Source: Streptomyces chartreusis NRRL 3882 | Lineage (GTDB): Bacteria; Actinomycetota; Actinomycetes; Streptomycetales; Streptomycetaceae | Length of the DNA stretch: 64,000 nt | Reading direction: 5' to 3' | NCBI RefSeq assembly: GCF_900236475.1 | Contig: NZ_LT963352.1 | Span: 8,919,318 to 8,983,317, forward strand | Part shown: positions 27,596 through 36,848 of the stretch, piece by piece | How the letters are laid out: every line of letters starts with the position of its first letter | Position numbering within the stretch: the stretch's first letter is position 1 | The notes under the pieces: model-generated | The model's database searches: none | What the model was told of the DNA's origin: nothing | Seen by the model: only the letters and a program-made list of their open reading frames with translations | Position numbers and translations under genes: made by a program

Positions 27596-27933
27596 TTAGC
27601 GTCTGCCTGCGCAGCCGCGTTGGTGCCCCGCGCGGGCCAGGCGCGCGAGGCAGGTCTCCCGCGCCTGGCCCGCCGACGCGGCCTTCACGGTACGAGGCCG
27701 TAAGGCCGTTGTGCGTTCTCCCACTGTGTGCGCGGGGCTGTCGTGGAGTGCCTGGGATGTGGGGTCCGCCGGGCCATGCCGCGTCCTGTATGCAGGCTCG
27801 ATGTTGGCACTCCTGTTCGAACGGCGAGCCTCCGGGGTGACAGGCCCCGGAGGCTTCAGGCTCCACTCTCCGGGGCCTGCTCGGTGAGCGGGTGCCTGCG
27901 GAGTGGAGGAGGGGGATGGTGGGCTGCTCGGTG
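27596..27933. other. Intergenic stretch with two strong hairpins
   Basis: No gene is supported. Two inverted repeats are present: 14-bp arms at 27632-27645 and 27660-27673 (GCGGGCCAGGCGCG and its complement, 14-base loop), and the terminator-like one at 27828-27854. Confidence 0.6.
27828..27854 (-). terminator. Terminator-like hairpin after the PspA gene cluster
   Basis: GCCTCCGGGG (27828-27837) pairs perfectly with CCCCGGAGGC (27845-27854) around a 7-base loop. It lies 80 bases beyond the stop of the 90-residue gene at 27934, so it probably ends the minus-strand pspA transcript. Confidence 0.6.
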
Positions 27934-28206
27934 TCAGTTGCCGGAGGGTGTGACGCCGAACATGAGGGTGTGGCGGGGGACGTCGTACTGGACGGTCTGG
28001 TTGTGTTCCAGCAGGTCCTTCAGGACGTCGGCGTCGTCGGCGTCGACCGTGAGGACTTCTTCGCCGGCGCCTTCGTCCAGGACCAGCTGCAGCGTGAAGG
28101 TGCCGCGCCGGCCTGGTTCTTGGGCTGCTACCCAGCTGAACTGGTAGTGGTTGACCTGGCGTACTTTGATGCTGGCGTCGGTGAAGGGCTGCTCGACCTG
28201 CGTCAT
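27934..28206 (-). CDS. Hypothetical protein downstream of pspA
   Basis: 90 residues, 'MTQVEQPFTDASIKVRQVNH...', alternating beta-type segments ('HYQFSWVAAQEPGRRGTFTLQLVLDEGAGEEVLTVDADDADVL' in pattern) and no signal or membrane segment. It follows the PspA gene by 28 bases on the same strand, and such a short companion recurs after pspA-like genes in Streptomyces as I recall. Function is unknown; a role with the PspA/TPM pair is inferred from position only. Confidence 0.6.
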   Translation of the reverse strand: MTQVEQPFTDASIKVRQVNHYQFSWVAAQEPGRRGTFTLQLVLDEGAGEEVLTVDADDADVLKDLLEHNQTVQYDVPRHTLMFGVTPSGN

Positions 28207-28234
28207 GATGGTCCGTTCCTTTCGTGGACGGGTG

Positions 28235-28945
28235 TTATGCGGCCTTGAGGGCTGCCAGGCGTGATTCGATCTCTGTGGCGTCGCCGAGTCCTTCGAGCTG
28301 TTCGAACTGCGAATCCAGGGAGGAGGCGGCGAGTTCTTCCTTGCCCATGGCCCGGGCCTCTTCGCGGCGCACCTTGTTCTCGAACCGGCTGATTTCGCTG
28401 GTGGGATCGAGTACGTCGATGCTTTTGACGGCGTCCAGCATGCGGTTCTGGGCCTCGGCGGACTTCGCCCGTGCGACGAGCTGGTCGCGCTTGCCTTGCA
28501 GTTCTCCGAGCTTGAGCTGCATCTGGTCCAGGCCCGTTTTGAGTTTGTCCACGACGGCCGTGTGGGAGGCGATGGTCGGCTCGGCCGACGTGGCCTCTCT
28601 CTCGGACTGGAGCTGCCTGCTCAGGGCGACCTTGGCCAGGGTGTCGAACCGGTCGGCTTCCGCGGGGTGCCCGGCGGCTCGCAGTTCGTCTGCCTTCTTG
28701 CTGGCTGCGAGTGCTTTGCGGCCCCACTCGGTGGCGGCGTCCTTGTCCTCCCTGTAGTCCTGTTCCATCAGGCGCAGGTTGCCGATGGTGGCGGCTACCG
28801 CCTGCTCCGCCTCGGCGATGTTGTTGGTGTAGTCGCGGATCAGCTGGTCCAGCATCAGCTGAGGGTCCTCCGCCTGGTCGATGAGGGCGTTGATGTTGGC
28901 CCGCGCCAGCTGTGCGACCCGTCCCAGGATGGTCTGCTTGGTCAT
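28235..28945 (-). CDS. pspA: PspA/IM30-family envelope-stress protein
   Basis: ATG 28945 ('MTKQTILGRVAQLARANINALID') is chosen over the ATG at 28981 because family members start with this amphipathic helix; 236 residues. The remainder is a long coiled coil ('EDPQLMLDQLIRDYTNNIAEAEQAVAA ... QLQSEREATSAEP ... QNRMLDAVKSID'). PspA binds the inner face of the membrane and polymerises to counter membrane leakage. It stands between a TPM-domain gene (46 bases upstream) and a short gene, apparently one operon. Confidence 0.9.
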   Translation of the reverse strand: MTKQTILGRVAQLARANINALIDQAEDPQLMLDQLIRDYTNNIAEAEQAVAATIGNLRLMEQDYREDKDAATEWGRKALAASKKADELRAAGHPAEADRFDTLAKVALSRQLQSEREATSAEPTIASHTAVVDKLKTGLDQMQLKLGELQGKRDQLVARAKSAEAQNRMLDAVKSIDVLDPTSEISRFENKVRREEARAMGKEELAASSLDSQFEQLEGLGDATEIESRLAALKAA

Positions 28946-28990
28946 GGCACCTCTCCAATTGAGTACTGCTGCGGAAGGCATTGGGCGGTG

Positions 28991-31012
28991 TCAGAGGTGG
29001 CCGCCGCCCATCCGGCCGCGTGTTGCGCCGCCCCCGAAGCTGGCGGGGCCGCCGTAGCCGCCGCCGAACACACCGCCGAGCAGGATGCCGCCGAGCATCG
29101 CGCCCGCCAGTCCGCTGCCGGTGGTTGAGACCGCATACACACCGGGCTCCGTGGCAGCACCGAATCCCGCTACGTCCTCCTGTGCCAGGAGCAGGGCGTC
29201 TTGCGCCAGTGTGTCGGCCTGCTGCGCCTCCGTGAGGGCCTGGTGCGGATCGGCTCTGACGCCCTGGCCGGAAAGCGCCTGGGCCTGCTGGAGCCTGCGT
29301 TGCGCCTCTGCGAGCCGGGTGCGGGCCTGGCTGCCGACGGCGCCCCTGTTGGTGATGATGTAGTCCACGGCTGCCCCGACGCTGGATTGCGCGCTGAGCA
29401 TCGCCCGCTCGAGCAGTGCCCGGGCACGGCGTGTGCCCTGCTCGCTCTCCTGGGCTCCCATGAGTGCCTCGTCGAGTCCGGCATCGGCCTCCTCTACCCG
29501 GCGCAGCGCGTCGATGGGGTCGTACCGGCCGCTGTCCATGGCCATGCGCACCTCGGTTGCGACGGTTTCGGCGCGTGCGATCCGCCCCTGCAGGGCGGCG
29601 GTCGGAAGCTCGTTGGCTCCCTGCAGCACGCCACGTGCCTCTGCCAAATCCGCGTTCGTCTCGGTCAGTGCGCCTGGCAGCGCGCCGGCTGCGTCCGCGA
29701 GTTCCTGCGCCCGCCGTTCGACGGCGTCGAGCAACCGGCCGGCCTGGGCGACTGCCGCTTCCGCGGCGCGGACCCGGATCGCGGCTGCGCCGTTGTCGTC
29801 GTGTTCCACCGCCTGGCGCGCCTGCTCAAGGCTGTCGTGCGCGAATGCAAGGCGGCTGTCCGCCTGCTCGAGGTCGGTGCCGACCGGTTCGGTGGCCGAA
29901 GCGGCGTACCGCTCACGCATGGCATCCAGGGCGGACCGTGCACCAGCCAGCCGGCCGCTGGTGGTGTCGAAAGCGGCCTGAGCCGCGGCCAAGGCCTGGG
30001 GTGCGTTGCGTTCGAACGCACGCAAGCGGTCGAAGTCGTCGGCCTTTTCATCCAGCAGGCGATTGGCCCTGGCGCAGCGCGCCAGTATCTCCTGGACCAT
30101 CTGCAGCCGGGTCACATCGTCCTCGGGGTAGGCGTCGTCGAGTTGCTGGCGCAGCCGGAACGCCGCGGTCAGCTCCTGCTTCGCCGTTTCCACGGCTTCG
30201 GTGAAGGGCCGGGTCGCCTCGTCGCCGAACTGCGCGGCGGCGAAGCCCAGCTCCTCCTGACTGGTGCGCACCGCGTTGTCGGTCTGCACCAGAGCCTGGC
30301 GCGCCCGGGCGTCGAGATCCGCCAGCGAATCCGGGTGCGGTCCGCCCCACGTTTCCTCGCCGTCTCGCGGCACCGCTGCCTTGCGCACCCTGCGTCTGAA
30401 CAGGGCGTACGCGAACAGGGCCAGCGCAGCCGGCAGCAGAAGGAAGAAGAGCCAGCCGCCCTGGGCGACGCCTGCCCCTTCACCGCGGCCCGGGTCGTCC
30501 TCTCCGGGCGTGACGGCCACCGCGGGCACGGGCTGGCCCGAGAGCACCGCGCCGTACCCCCGTGCCGCACCGATCGCCGCTCCCGCCCAGTCGTTCTGCC
30601 GCAGCGCCGGCGCGACCGCCGTCGCATCAACCTCAGCCAGCCCCTGCCGGGTCAGCGGTGAGCTCGCGTCCACGTAGGCATACTGCCGGTCGCCGGTGGC
30701 GACAGACAGCAGCGCAGCGTCGGCGCCGAGCTCATTTCGTGAGGCCGTCTGGTTCGCCCACTGCTGCGGGGGCCGGCCGGAGAAGTCGTCCACGTACACC
30801 ACGAACAGCTGCAGCTGGTGTTCGTCGACAAGCCGGGCCAGCGCCCGGGCGACTTCGGGTTCCCGGCTGCCGAGGGCCCCGACCCGGTCCGTGATCTGCC
30901 CTTCGCGGGCCAGGTCGACCGGGGCGTCGGCGAAGGCGGCGCTCGCCGAAGACAGGGTCCAACACCCCGCCGCCAGCACCACCGCCAGGAACATCCGCAC
31001 TAGCTTGTGCAT
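28991..31012 (-). CDS. TPM-domain secreted membrane protein with long coiled coil
   Basis: ATG 31012 (MHKLVRMFLAVVLAAG) opens a signal peptide ending near 'SASAAFADAP'; 673 residues. Residues ~30-150 form a TPM domain ('ITDRVGALGSREPEVARALARLVDEHQLQLFVVYVDDFSG'), followed by a membrane helix ('GWLFFLLLPAALALFAYALF') and a 400-residue Ala-rich coiled coil. The C-terminus is Gly-rich ('GGILLGGVFGGGYGGPASFGGG'). In Streptomyces this protein often precedes pspA. A role in envelope maintenance is inferred. The long C-terminal coil presumably reaches into the cytoplasm and could meet PspA. Confidence 0.85.
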   Translation of the reverse strand: MHKLVRMFLAVVLAAGCWTLSSASAAFADAPVDLAREGQITDRVGALGSREPEVARALARLVDEHQLQLFVVYVDDFSGRPPQQWANQTASRNELGADAALLSVATGDRQYAYVDASSPLTRQGLAEVDATAVAPALRQNDWAGAAIGAARGYGAVLSGQPVPAVAVTPGEDDPGRGEGAGVAQGGWLFFLLLPAALALFAYALFRRRVRKAAVPRDGEETWGGPHPDSLADLDARARQALVQTDNAVRTSQEELGFAAAQFGDEATRPFTEAVETAKQELTAAFRLRQQLDDAYPEDDVTRLQMVQEILARCARANRLLDEKADDFDRLRAFERNAPQALAAAQAAFDTTSGRLAGARSALDAMRERYAASATEPVGTDLEQADSRLAFAHDSLEQARQAVEHDDNGAAAIRVRAAEAAVAQAGRLLDAVERRAQELADAAGALPGALTETNADLAEARGVLQGANELPTAALQGRIARAETVATEVRMAMDSGRYDPIDALRRVEEADAGLDEALMGAQESEQGTRRARALLERAMLSAQSSVGAAVDYIITNRGAVGSQARTRLAEAQRRLQQAQALSGQGVRADPHQALTEAQQADTLAQDALLLAQEDVAGFGAATEPGVYAVSTTGSGLAGAMLGGILLGGVFGGGYGGPASFGGGATRGRMGGGHL

Positions 31013-31894
31013 TACGGGATTCGATGCTCTGCGCCCTTGAACCCTTCGGTGGCCGGACCCTGCGGCGGGCGAGGGCGTTCGGTCAACTGCCCAGCAGCGC
31101 TCGCCAACACCGCACCGGAAGGCGGAACCACCGACCAGCGGGGTGCGCCCGCCAAGACTGCACGGGAGCCGCGCCATCGTGGGTCTGCTTTCTTGCGGCC
31201 CGAGTGGAGGGTATTGCCTGCAGCGCATGGGCATCACTCGCCTGACTCGCTCAACGCTCTGTGCCGTTGAAGGCGCGGCGACCACCCCGTGGGGTCCGGG
31301 AAGGGCGCCGGCCGCTATGCGTAGACCGAACGGCGCGAGCGCCTTGGCCGTGCCGCCTGCGGCACTTCCAACCGGTCACCTGACGGCCGCGAACGCCAGG
31401 GGCAGGGCTCAGCACAGGCCGCCGATCCTGTTCTCGCCGCTGCGCTGCCCATCGCCGTCCCCTCTCGTAGCGGCACGCCAGCCGCGTACCCGCCCCCTGC
31501 GTGGTGATTCATCCAGAAGGTGTCATTTGTCTATTCTGCTCGGTCGCGGTCGCGGTCGCGGTCGCGGTCGCGGCCGGGCGTCCGTGCTGCCCGCTCCCGG
31601 GCCGCTGCTGCTGAAGCCGGTGCGGGCTCGATGCCGGGCGCGGTGAGCGCAGCTGAGGCGCGCCTTACCGGTCCAGCGTGCCGCCGCCCTGAAGGTCTGA
31701 CGTGCCGTCGATCCGGCCGTTCGGCTTTCAACTGGGCCTGCCGGTCGCCTGGAAGGCGGTGTGCACGTTGAACATGAAACAAGCGAAATCGGGCGTATCT
31801 GGCATATCTGTGGTTACTGGAGATAGGCGACATGCTGACGTTGCCGCTGCGACTGCTGCGATACGCGACGGAGGCAGTACAGGAGGAAACCGCT
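31013..31894. other. Gene-free stretch of about 880 bases
   Basis: Between the divergent TPM-domain and WGxxGxxG genes no convincing coding region is seen; frames on both strands lack domain-like sequence. It must contain the promoters for both sides. A hexanucleotide repeat lies at 31541-31574. Confidence 0.5.
31541..31574. repeat. Tandem hexanucleotide repeat (CGGTCG)n
   Basis: The unit CGGTCG is repeated about five and a half times without interruption in a gene-free region. It would be prone to slippage. No function is visible. Confidence 0.7.
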
Positions 31895-32179
31895 ATGCGT
31901 AGAGCTGCCAGGACGGTACTCATCGCGCTTGTGCTCGCTCTCGGACCGGCGGGAGCGGCGTTCAGCCAGAGCGCTGCCGAACAGGCGAGCCCGCCGGCCG
32001 CCAGCGCGACGATACAGGCGCAGGACAACCAGAACGAGGACGACGACGACGCGGGCCTGTGGGGTCTCTTCGGCCTCCTTGGTCTGGCCGGCCTGATTCC
32101 GTGGCGCAAGAACCGTGACCGCGATCGCCACGGGTACCAGGAATCCACCCGTTCCACCGGCCGCTCCACCGGCATGTGA
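31895..32179 (+). CDS. WGxxGxxG-motif surface protein
   Basis: ATG 31895 has AGGAGG 8 bases upstream; 94 residues. A signal peptide ('MRRAARTVLIALVLALGPAG' then AAFSQS) is followed by a low-complexity acidic linker ('AQDNQNEDDDDAG') and the C-terminal 'LWGLFGLLGLAGLIPWRKNRDRD'. This fits the WGxxGxxG C-terminal membrane anchor followed by positive charges. The protein should be a small exported, membrane-anchored peptide. Upstream in-frame codons to 31832 are less likely to be translated. Confidence 0.75.
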   Translation: MRRAARTVLIALVLALGPAGAAFSQSAAEQASPPAASATIQAQDNQNEDDDDAGLWGLFGLLGLAGLIPWRKNRDRDRHGYQESTRSTGRSTGM

Positions 32180-32195
32180 GGCGGAGGGCGGCGCC

Positions 32196-32471
32196 ATGAT
32201 GGTCAAGAAGATGCACGAGATGGGCATCCGCAGCGAGCACGCCTACACGGCTGCTTTCGCCTCCATCGGCCTGACTGTCGCCGCCTGGATGGCCTCCCTC
32301 CAGGCGGAACCCGGAACCGGGCTTGCCCGCGCCGACCGGTGGGGCATCTTTGTGGGTGAGTGGGCCCCCACCTTCTTCGGGCTGGGTCTCGCGCTGTCCC
32401 ACTATGAACAGCACGACGGCACTCTCACCGCGAGCGTCCAGGAAATCAGGCAACACCGGGAGGCTGGCTAG
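32196..32471 (+). CDS. Small two-helix membrane protein
   Basis: ATG 32196 starts 'MMVKKMHEMGIRSEHAYTAAFASIG' 16 bases after the WGxxGxxG gene; a GGCGGAGGGCGG run precedes it. 91 residues with two hydrophobic stretches ('AYTAAFASIGLTVAAWMASL' and 'WGIFVGEWAPTFFGLGLAL') and a polar tail. It is conserved-looking in form and probably cotranscribed with the gene upstream. Function unknown. Confidence 0.65.
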   Translation: MMVKKMHEMGIRSEHAYTAAFASIGLTVAAWMASLQAEPGTGLARADRWGIFVGEWAPTFFGLGLALSHYEQHDGTLTASVQEIRQHREAG

Positions 32472-32869
32472 AGCCCTGGCGGCGACGCCGCAGCCTGGCG
32501 GTGCCCTGTCCGCAGCGGGCACCGTCACCGCCCTGCCTGGCGAGCGAGGGCTTGGCCGGCCTCGCGGGCGTTGAGCTGGTGATGCTGGGGCAGCGTGCAG
32601 TCGAGCCCACCTCCTTGTTGCGCGGTCCCGGTTGCGTCAAGGGCGGCCTCCCCGTCGGACCGGCGCCTGAGGCGGTTGTCGCCCTGGGTTCGGGTGAAAG
32701 CTGCTCATGCCCCGGCGCGGGCGGTGTGTGCCCTGCTCGGCGGCCGCGCTGACTGGACTGATTCGGCTGCACCGCCCATCTGATCAAACCCTCCTTGGGG
32801 CGCCTGTGTTAGATGATTCTTGCCGGGGCATTACTCATGGTGCCTGACTGATTACAAGGAGGTGTCGGC
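32472..32869. other. Intergenic stretch, nothing recognised
   Basis: No protein-like frame or structured element is seen between the membrane-protein gene and the DUF6415-type gene, apart from an AAGGAGG-type ribosome-binding site just before 32870. Confidence 0.5.
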
Positions 32870-33391
32870 GTGGAGCCGATCCAGCTGGGCTGGCCGCTGG
32901 CCCTGGACCACCGCCGGGATACCCCGTCCTGGAGTGAGCCGGCCGGTACATCGCACCCGCTCCTGGACGGCACCGGCGTGGGCCGCTGCCTCACACAGGC
33001 GGTCAACATCTGCGGCCGGCCCAGCGACGAGCGACCACCCTGCCAGCAGAGGACGTCGAGCCGGCCTCCCATTGACGCCACCACGATTCGGCAGGCGTAC
33101 GACACGGCCATGTGGTACCCGCCAGCCGAAGAAGCAGACAGGATGCTGCTCGCCGACCAGCTGCTCGGTCACATGGAACATCTTCTGCCCGAGCTTGCCG
33201 CGCTCGTGCCCCGCATGCAGGGCGCGAAGCAAGGGATCGCCCAGCGCGTCATCACAACCACCACTGAGATGCTCAAGACCAATGGTGTCAGCCTGCATGA
33301 GCTCGGAACGCTGTGCCGGGCATTGCTCACGCTGGTGAAGCATCCTGGGCCGCTGCGCGACGCCGACCGCAGCGCGACGACCGGACCGTGA
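32870..33391 (+). CDS. DUF6415-like protein
   Basis: GTG 32870 lies 6 bases after AAGGAGGTG; 173 residues. The first 65 residues are poorly ordered. The C-terminal ~100 ('IDATTIRQAYDTAMWYPPAEEAD ... HMEHLLPELAALVPRMQG ... LCRALLTLVKHPG') match the helical DUF6415 family of Streptomyces, which is often annotated near regulatory or natural-product genes. No function is established. A one-gene transcript is likely. Confidence 0.6.
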   Translation: MEPIQLGWPLALDHRRDTPSWSEPAGTSHPLLDGTGVGRCLTQAVNICGRPSDERPPCQQRTSSRPPIDATTIRQAYDTAMWYPPAEEADRMLLADQLLGHMEHLLPELAALVPRMQGAKQGIAQRVITTTTEMLKTNGVSLHELGTLCRALLTLVKHPGPLRDADRSATTGP

Positions 33392-33725
33392 GGTCCCACA
33401 GCACGACGGCCGCCACCGTGGACCGGGCAGCGCTCCTGGCGCTCATCGCCGCGCGGCTCGCCGAAGGCGTGATCAGGCGGCGCCGCGTCAGGCAAGAGGC
33501 CATAGGTGCCCCGAGCCGGACCGTGCGGTACCGCCGCGGGCAGCAGGCCCCTTGCCCTTGCTCCGAGCCGCTTTCCAGCAACCCTCTCTGTTCTGCGAGG
33601 TGCGGCTGGCTGTTCGGCGCTCGAGATCCGGCTGCTGAAACGCAGACACGCAGGCAACCAGAACCTGCAAGGTCACAGACCCGTTGCGGCTGCCGTCACC
33701 GCTTCTGGCCGGCTGGAGGCCGCTG
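33392..33725. other. Intergenic stretch, nothing recognised
   Basis: No convincing gene or repeat. The region ends in the GGAGG site of the YihY gene. Confidence 0.4.
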
Positions 33726-34721
33726 GTGAGCGAGCAGCAGTACGGGCCTGGTGAGCAGGTGGAGGCGGCGGCGCCCGATTCACCGGTCGGACTGCCTAAG
33801 CAGTCGTGGGGCAAGGTGTTCAAGGGCACGCTGCGGGAGTTCAAGGACGATGAACTGGCCGACCGCGCTGCGGCACTGACGTACTACGGCGTCCTGTCGC
33901 TGTTTCCGGCGTTGCTGGTGTTGGTCTCCCTGCTGGGCATCACCGGCAAGGCGGCCAGCGACACGGTGCTGGACAATCTCAGGCAGCTCACTCCCGGCTC
34001 GGCCCGGGACATCGTCACCAGGGCTGTTCAGCAGCTCCAGGGCAACGCTGATATCGGTTCGGTCATGGCCTTCGCCGGTATCGTGCTGGCGGTGTGGTCG
34101 GCCTCCGGTTATGTGGCGGCGTTCATCCGCACCTCCAACGCTGTCTATGACATGCCCGAAGGCCGTCCGGTGTGGAAGACTCTGCCCCTGCGTATCGCGC
34201 TGACGGTCGTGCTGATGGTGTTGGCAATGATCAGCGCGCTGGTCGTGGTCTTCACCGGTGGGCTGGCTCGCCAGGCCGGGCAGGCTTTCGGTCTCGGGGA
34301 CACGGCGCTGACGGTGTGGTCGGTCGCCAAGTGGCCCGTCCTGGTCGTCCTGGTCACTCTCATGATCGCCATCCTGTACTGGGCGAGCCCGAACGCCGAC
34401 GTAAAGGGCTTCCGGTGGATCACCCCGGGCAGTTTCCTGGCCCTGGTCATCTGGATGATCGCCTCCGCCGGGTTCGCGTTGTATGTCGCGAACTTCGCGT
34501 CCTACAACAAGACCTACGGCACGATGGCCGGCGTCATCGTCTTCCTCATCTGGCTGTGGGTCACCAACCTTGCGATCCTTTTGGGCCTGGAGTTCGATGC
34601 CGAGACCGTACGCCAGCGGGCCGTCGCCGGCGGCTACCCCCCCGATGCCGAGCCGTACACACAGCCCCGCGACACCAGGAAGTGGGACGAGGAAGACCGG
34701 CGCCGCATGGACGGCGCCTGA
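33726..34721 (+). CDS. YihY/BrkB-family membrane protein
   Basis: GTG 33726 ('VSEQQYGPGEQVEAAAP') follows GGAGG by ~7 bases; ~331 residues. The motif 'LADRAAALTYYGVLSLFPALLVL' is the family signature. Six membrane segments follow, including 'ASGYVAAFIRTSNAVYDMPEGRP' and 'YNKTYGTMAGVIVFLIWLWVTNLAILLGLEFDAE'. The charged C-terminus is short. The family was once called ribonuclease BN but is a transporter-like membrane protein of uncertain function. It stands within a block of envelope genes. Confidence 0.9.
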   Translation: MSEQQYGPGEQVEAAAPDSPVGLPKQSWGKVFKGTLREFKDDELADRAAALTYYGVLSLFPALLVLVSLLGITGKAASDTVLDNLRQLTPGSARDIVTRAVQQLQGNADIGSVMAFAGIVLAVWSASGYVAAFIRTSNAVYDMPEGRPVWKTLPLRIALTVVLMVLAMISALVVVFTGGLARQAGQAFGLGDTALTVWSVAKWPVLVVLVTLMIAILYWASPNADVKGFRWITPGSFLALVIWMIASAGFALYVANFASYNKTYGTMAGVIVFLIWLWVTNLAILLGLEFDAETVRQRAVAGGYPPDAEPYTQPRDTRKWDEEDRRRMDGA

Positions 34722-34943
34722 CCGAACGGCATGCCACGGCCCTCGAAAGCGGGCCATGACGGCATGCGCGAACACCGGGCCCGATGGCCCGAGGAAACGG
34801 TGCATCCGCTGCCCGCTGAGCGTCCTCACGCCCCCGTACTCGAGTCCCGCGGCGTGGCGCGGTACCGTCCGGCGGCGTCACCGCGGTTTTGCAGGCGCGC
34901 ACGTTGTGCAGCCCGACCAACCCCCAACGTAGCCGCAGCGCTG

Positions 34944-35090
34944 TCAGAGCGAGCGCGCCTCAATGCCGTCGGTTGCCGGTTTCACCTCATCTGCCGCTGG
35001 CGGGCGGGGGAAAAGGTGTTCTTCCAACGCGTCCATGGCAAAAAGCAACGCCATCATGAGGACGGGTACAAGCAGAGCGAGCAGGATCAC
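34944..35090 (-). CDS. 48-residue single-helix membrane peptide
   Basis: GTG 35090 lies 4 bases after GGGAGG on the minus strand. The product starts 'MILLALLVPVLMMALLFAMD' and continues 'ALEEHLFPRPP' with a polar tail, i.e. one transmembrane helix followed by an acidic segment. Short proteins of exactly this form are common and conserved in Streptomyces but uncharacterised. An ATG at 35156 would add 22 residues without a ribosome-binding site. Confidence 0.6.
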   Translation of the reverse strand: MILLALLVPVLMMALLFAMDALEEHLFPRPPAADEVKPATDGIEARSL

Positions 35091-35505
35091 AGGACCTCCC
35101 GGGGAGGTCGGCCTGTGGAGCCAACGGTGCTTCAAGGCTGGTCCCGAACGCCGCAATGCGCATGTCGTGCGCGGTAGCCCAGCTTGTGTTAGCGCGTTGG
35201 CGGCGCGAGAGACCCTGGTCTGTCCTGCCTGTTTTCTCGCCGCCTGAGCCGAGACGGCGGCTGACTGGTCAGCGGGTCCCAGCGGCTGCCGCCAGGCCAG
35301 CCAGAACAGGGTCGCGCGGTGGTGCCCGAAGGTTTTGCCAGCAACTACCGACAGCTACTGCCCTCTGCTCATCAACTGCATGTTGCGACAGCTGCTTCCC
35401 AGGCCCGTTCGCCGGGCCGAAGGTGCGCACTGTGTCGGCAAGGGTGACAGTGGACGCGGTGCGATGTGTTGCCGGACTTACTGCCCACCGAAGGGAAGCC
35501 GAGAG
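35091..35505. other. Intergenic stretch, nothing recognised
   Basis: No protein-like frame on either strand. It must hold the promoter of the gene starting at 35506. Confidence 0.4.
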
Positions 35506-36132
35506 ATGCCGGAACGCAATACCGTCCTGCGCAGCCTGCACGACCTGGGGCTGGCCGCATGGTTCGGTGGTTCTCTGATGGGTGCAGTCGGCCTCAACGG
35601 CGCGGCGCGTGCCGAAGGAGGAGCGCAGCCGACGCGCGAGAGAATCGCCAGCTCCGGTTGGGCGAAGTGGGCCCCGGTGAGCGCGGCGGCCGTAGGCGCC
35701 CATCTGGTCGGCAGCAGTGGCCTGCTCGCGGCGAACGCGGCGCGTGTTGCCGGCCAGCAGGGGGTGGCCGCCTCCACCGCGGCGAAAACCGCTCTGACCG
35801 CAGTCGCGCTTGCGGCCACCGCGTACACCCGGATGCTGGGCAAGAAGATCGAGCTGGCGTCCTCCAGTGACCCGCAAGACACAGAAAAGGCGGCGGAGCA
35901 CCCCGTCGACACGGACAAGGCACAGCGGCAACTCGCCTTTCTGCAATGGGCAGTCCCGGCGCTGACAGGCGGCCTACTCGTCCTCAATGCGCTGCACGGA
36001 GAGCAGCAGCGTCCCGAGGAGCAGGCCCGGGGAATCTGGCAGCGAGCCATGAGCCGGACACCCCACATGGCCCACATGCCCTCCATGCACGTGCCGTCCG
36101 TGCCCGACTGGCGCTGGATGCAGCAGCACTGA
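35506..36132 (+). CDS. Conserved Streptomyces membrane protein, function unknown
   Basis: ATG 35506 ('MPERNTVLRSLHDLGLAAWF', then GGSLMGAVGLNGAA) has AAGGGAAG upstream; 208 residues. Hydrophobic segments lie at ~10-35, ~55-85, ~95-120 and ~150-170. The C-terminus has Met-rich 'HMAHMPSMHVPSVPDWRWMQ'. I recognise it only as a protein that recurs in Streptomyces envelope/stress blocks. It converges with the DUF3618 gene, whose stop is 3 bases away. Confidence 0.7.
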   Translation: MPERNTVLRSLHDLGLAAWFGGSLMGAVGLNGAARAEGGAQPTRERIASSGWAKWAPVSAAAVGAHLVGSSGLLAANAARVAGQQGVAASTAAKTALTAVALAATAYTRMLGKKIELASSSDPQDTEKAAEHPVDTDKAQRQLAFLQWAVPALTGGLLVLNALHGEQQRPEEQARGIWQRAMSRTPHMAHMPSMHVPSVPDWRWMQQH

Positions 36133-36134
36133 CA

Positions 36135-36848
36135 TCAGAGCGTGTCGCGGCCCTGCCCACGGCTCTTCTCGGCGACCTGCCGCCCCGACTCGCCGGCCTG
36201 CTCAGCCACTCGCCCCGCTTGGCCGCGGGCCTCCTCGCCCGTGGTCCTCGCGGCCTCCGTAGCGCTGTCCTTCACCTCCTGCACCGCCTGCTGAGCGGCC
36301 CCAGTGGCGTCTTCCTTGAGCTGCTGTGCGGACTCCACGGTCGCCTGCCTGACCGGCTCGAGCGCTGGGCCGGCCTGCTCGGTGATGCGGGAGGCCGCCT
36401 GCTCCTCGGCCTGCGAGGCTGGAATGAGAGATGCGGTCAGCAGCCCGGCGCCGAAGGCGATCAGCCCTGCGGCCAGCGGGTTGCCCTGGGTCTGCCGCGC
36501 CGCCTGCTCCGGTGCCTGGCGCACCGCTTCGCCGGCCTCCCCGGCTACCTCACGGGCGGTGTCGGTCGCCTGCCCGGCCACCTCGCGTGCCTTGCCCGTC
36601 GCCTGACCGGCGCCCTCCCGTACCGACTGCGCCGCCTGCTGCGTGCGGTCCCTGGTTTGCCCTGCCGTCTCCGCGGCGCTTCCCATGACCCGGGTGCGAA
36701 GCCCCGACACCGCGCCGCGGACCCGGTTTGTGCGGCGGCGTACCACACGGCGGGGACTGGCACGGTCGGCCAGCCGGTCCACGTCCTCGGACAGCCTCTC
36801 CCGGGTCGCCTCAATGCCGGCCCTTACCTGGTCGGGTGACGTGCCCAT
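36135..36848 (-). CDS. DUF3618-domain protein
   Basis: ATG 36848 starts 'MGTSPDQVRAGIEATRERLS' followed by EDVDRLADRASPRRVV, the DUF3618 signature; 237 residues. After it come Ala/Glu/Gln-rich 11-residue-type repeats ('AGQATGKAREVAGQATDTAREVAGEA') reminiscent of LEA proteins, one membrane helix ('NPLAAGLIAFGAGLLTASLIP') and a second repeat region. Its start overlaps the end of the Holin-X-like gene by 25 bases, so translation is coupled. Such triplets are common in actinobacteria and linked by position to osmotic or envelope stress. Confidence 0.8.
   Translation of the reverse strand: MGTSPDQVRAGIEATRERLSEDVDRLADRASPRRVVRRRTNRVRGAVSGLRTRVMGSAAETAGQTRDRTQQAAQSVREGAGQATGKAREVAGQATDTAREVAGEAGEAVRQAPEQAARQTQGNPLAAGLIAFGAGLLTASLIPASQAEEQAASRITEQAGPALEPVRQATVESAQQLKEDATGAAQQAVQEVKDSATEAARTTGEEARGQAGRVAEQAGESGRQVAEKSRGQGRDTL

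Noticed and set aside
29201..30661. 486-residue plus-strand frame
   Set aside because: Shadow of the TPM-domain gene.
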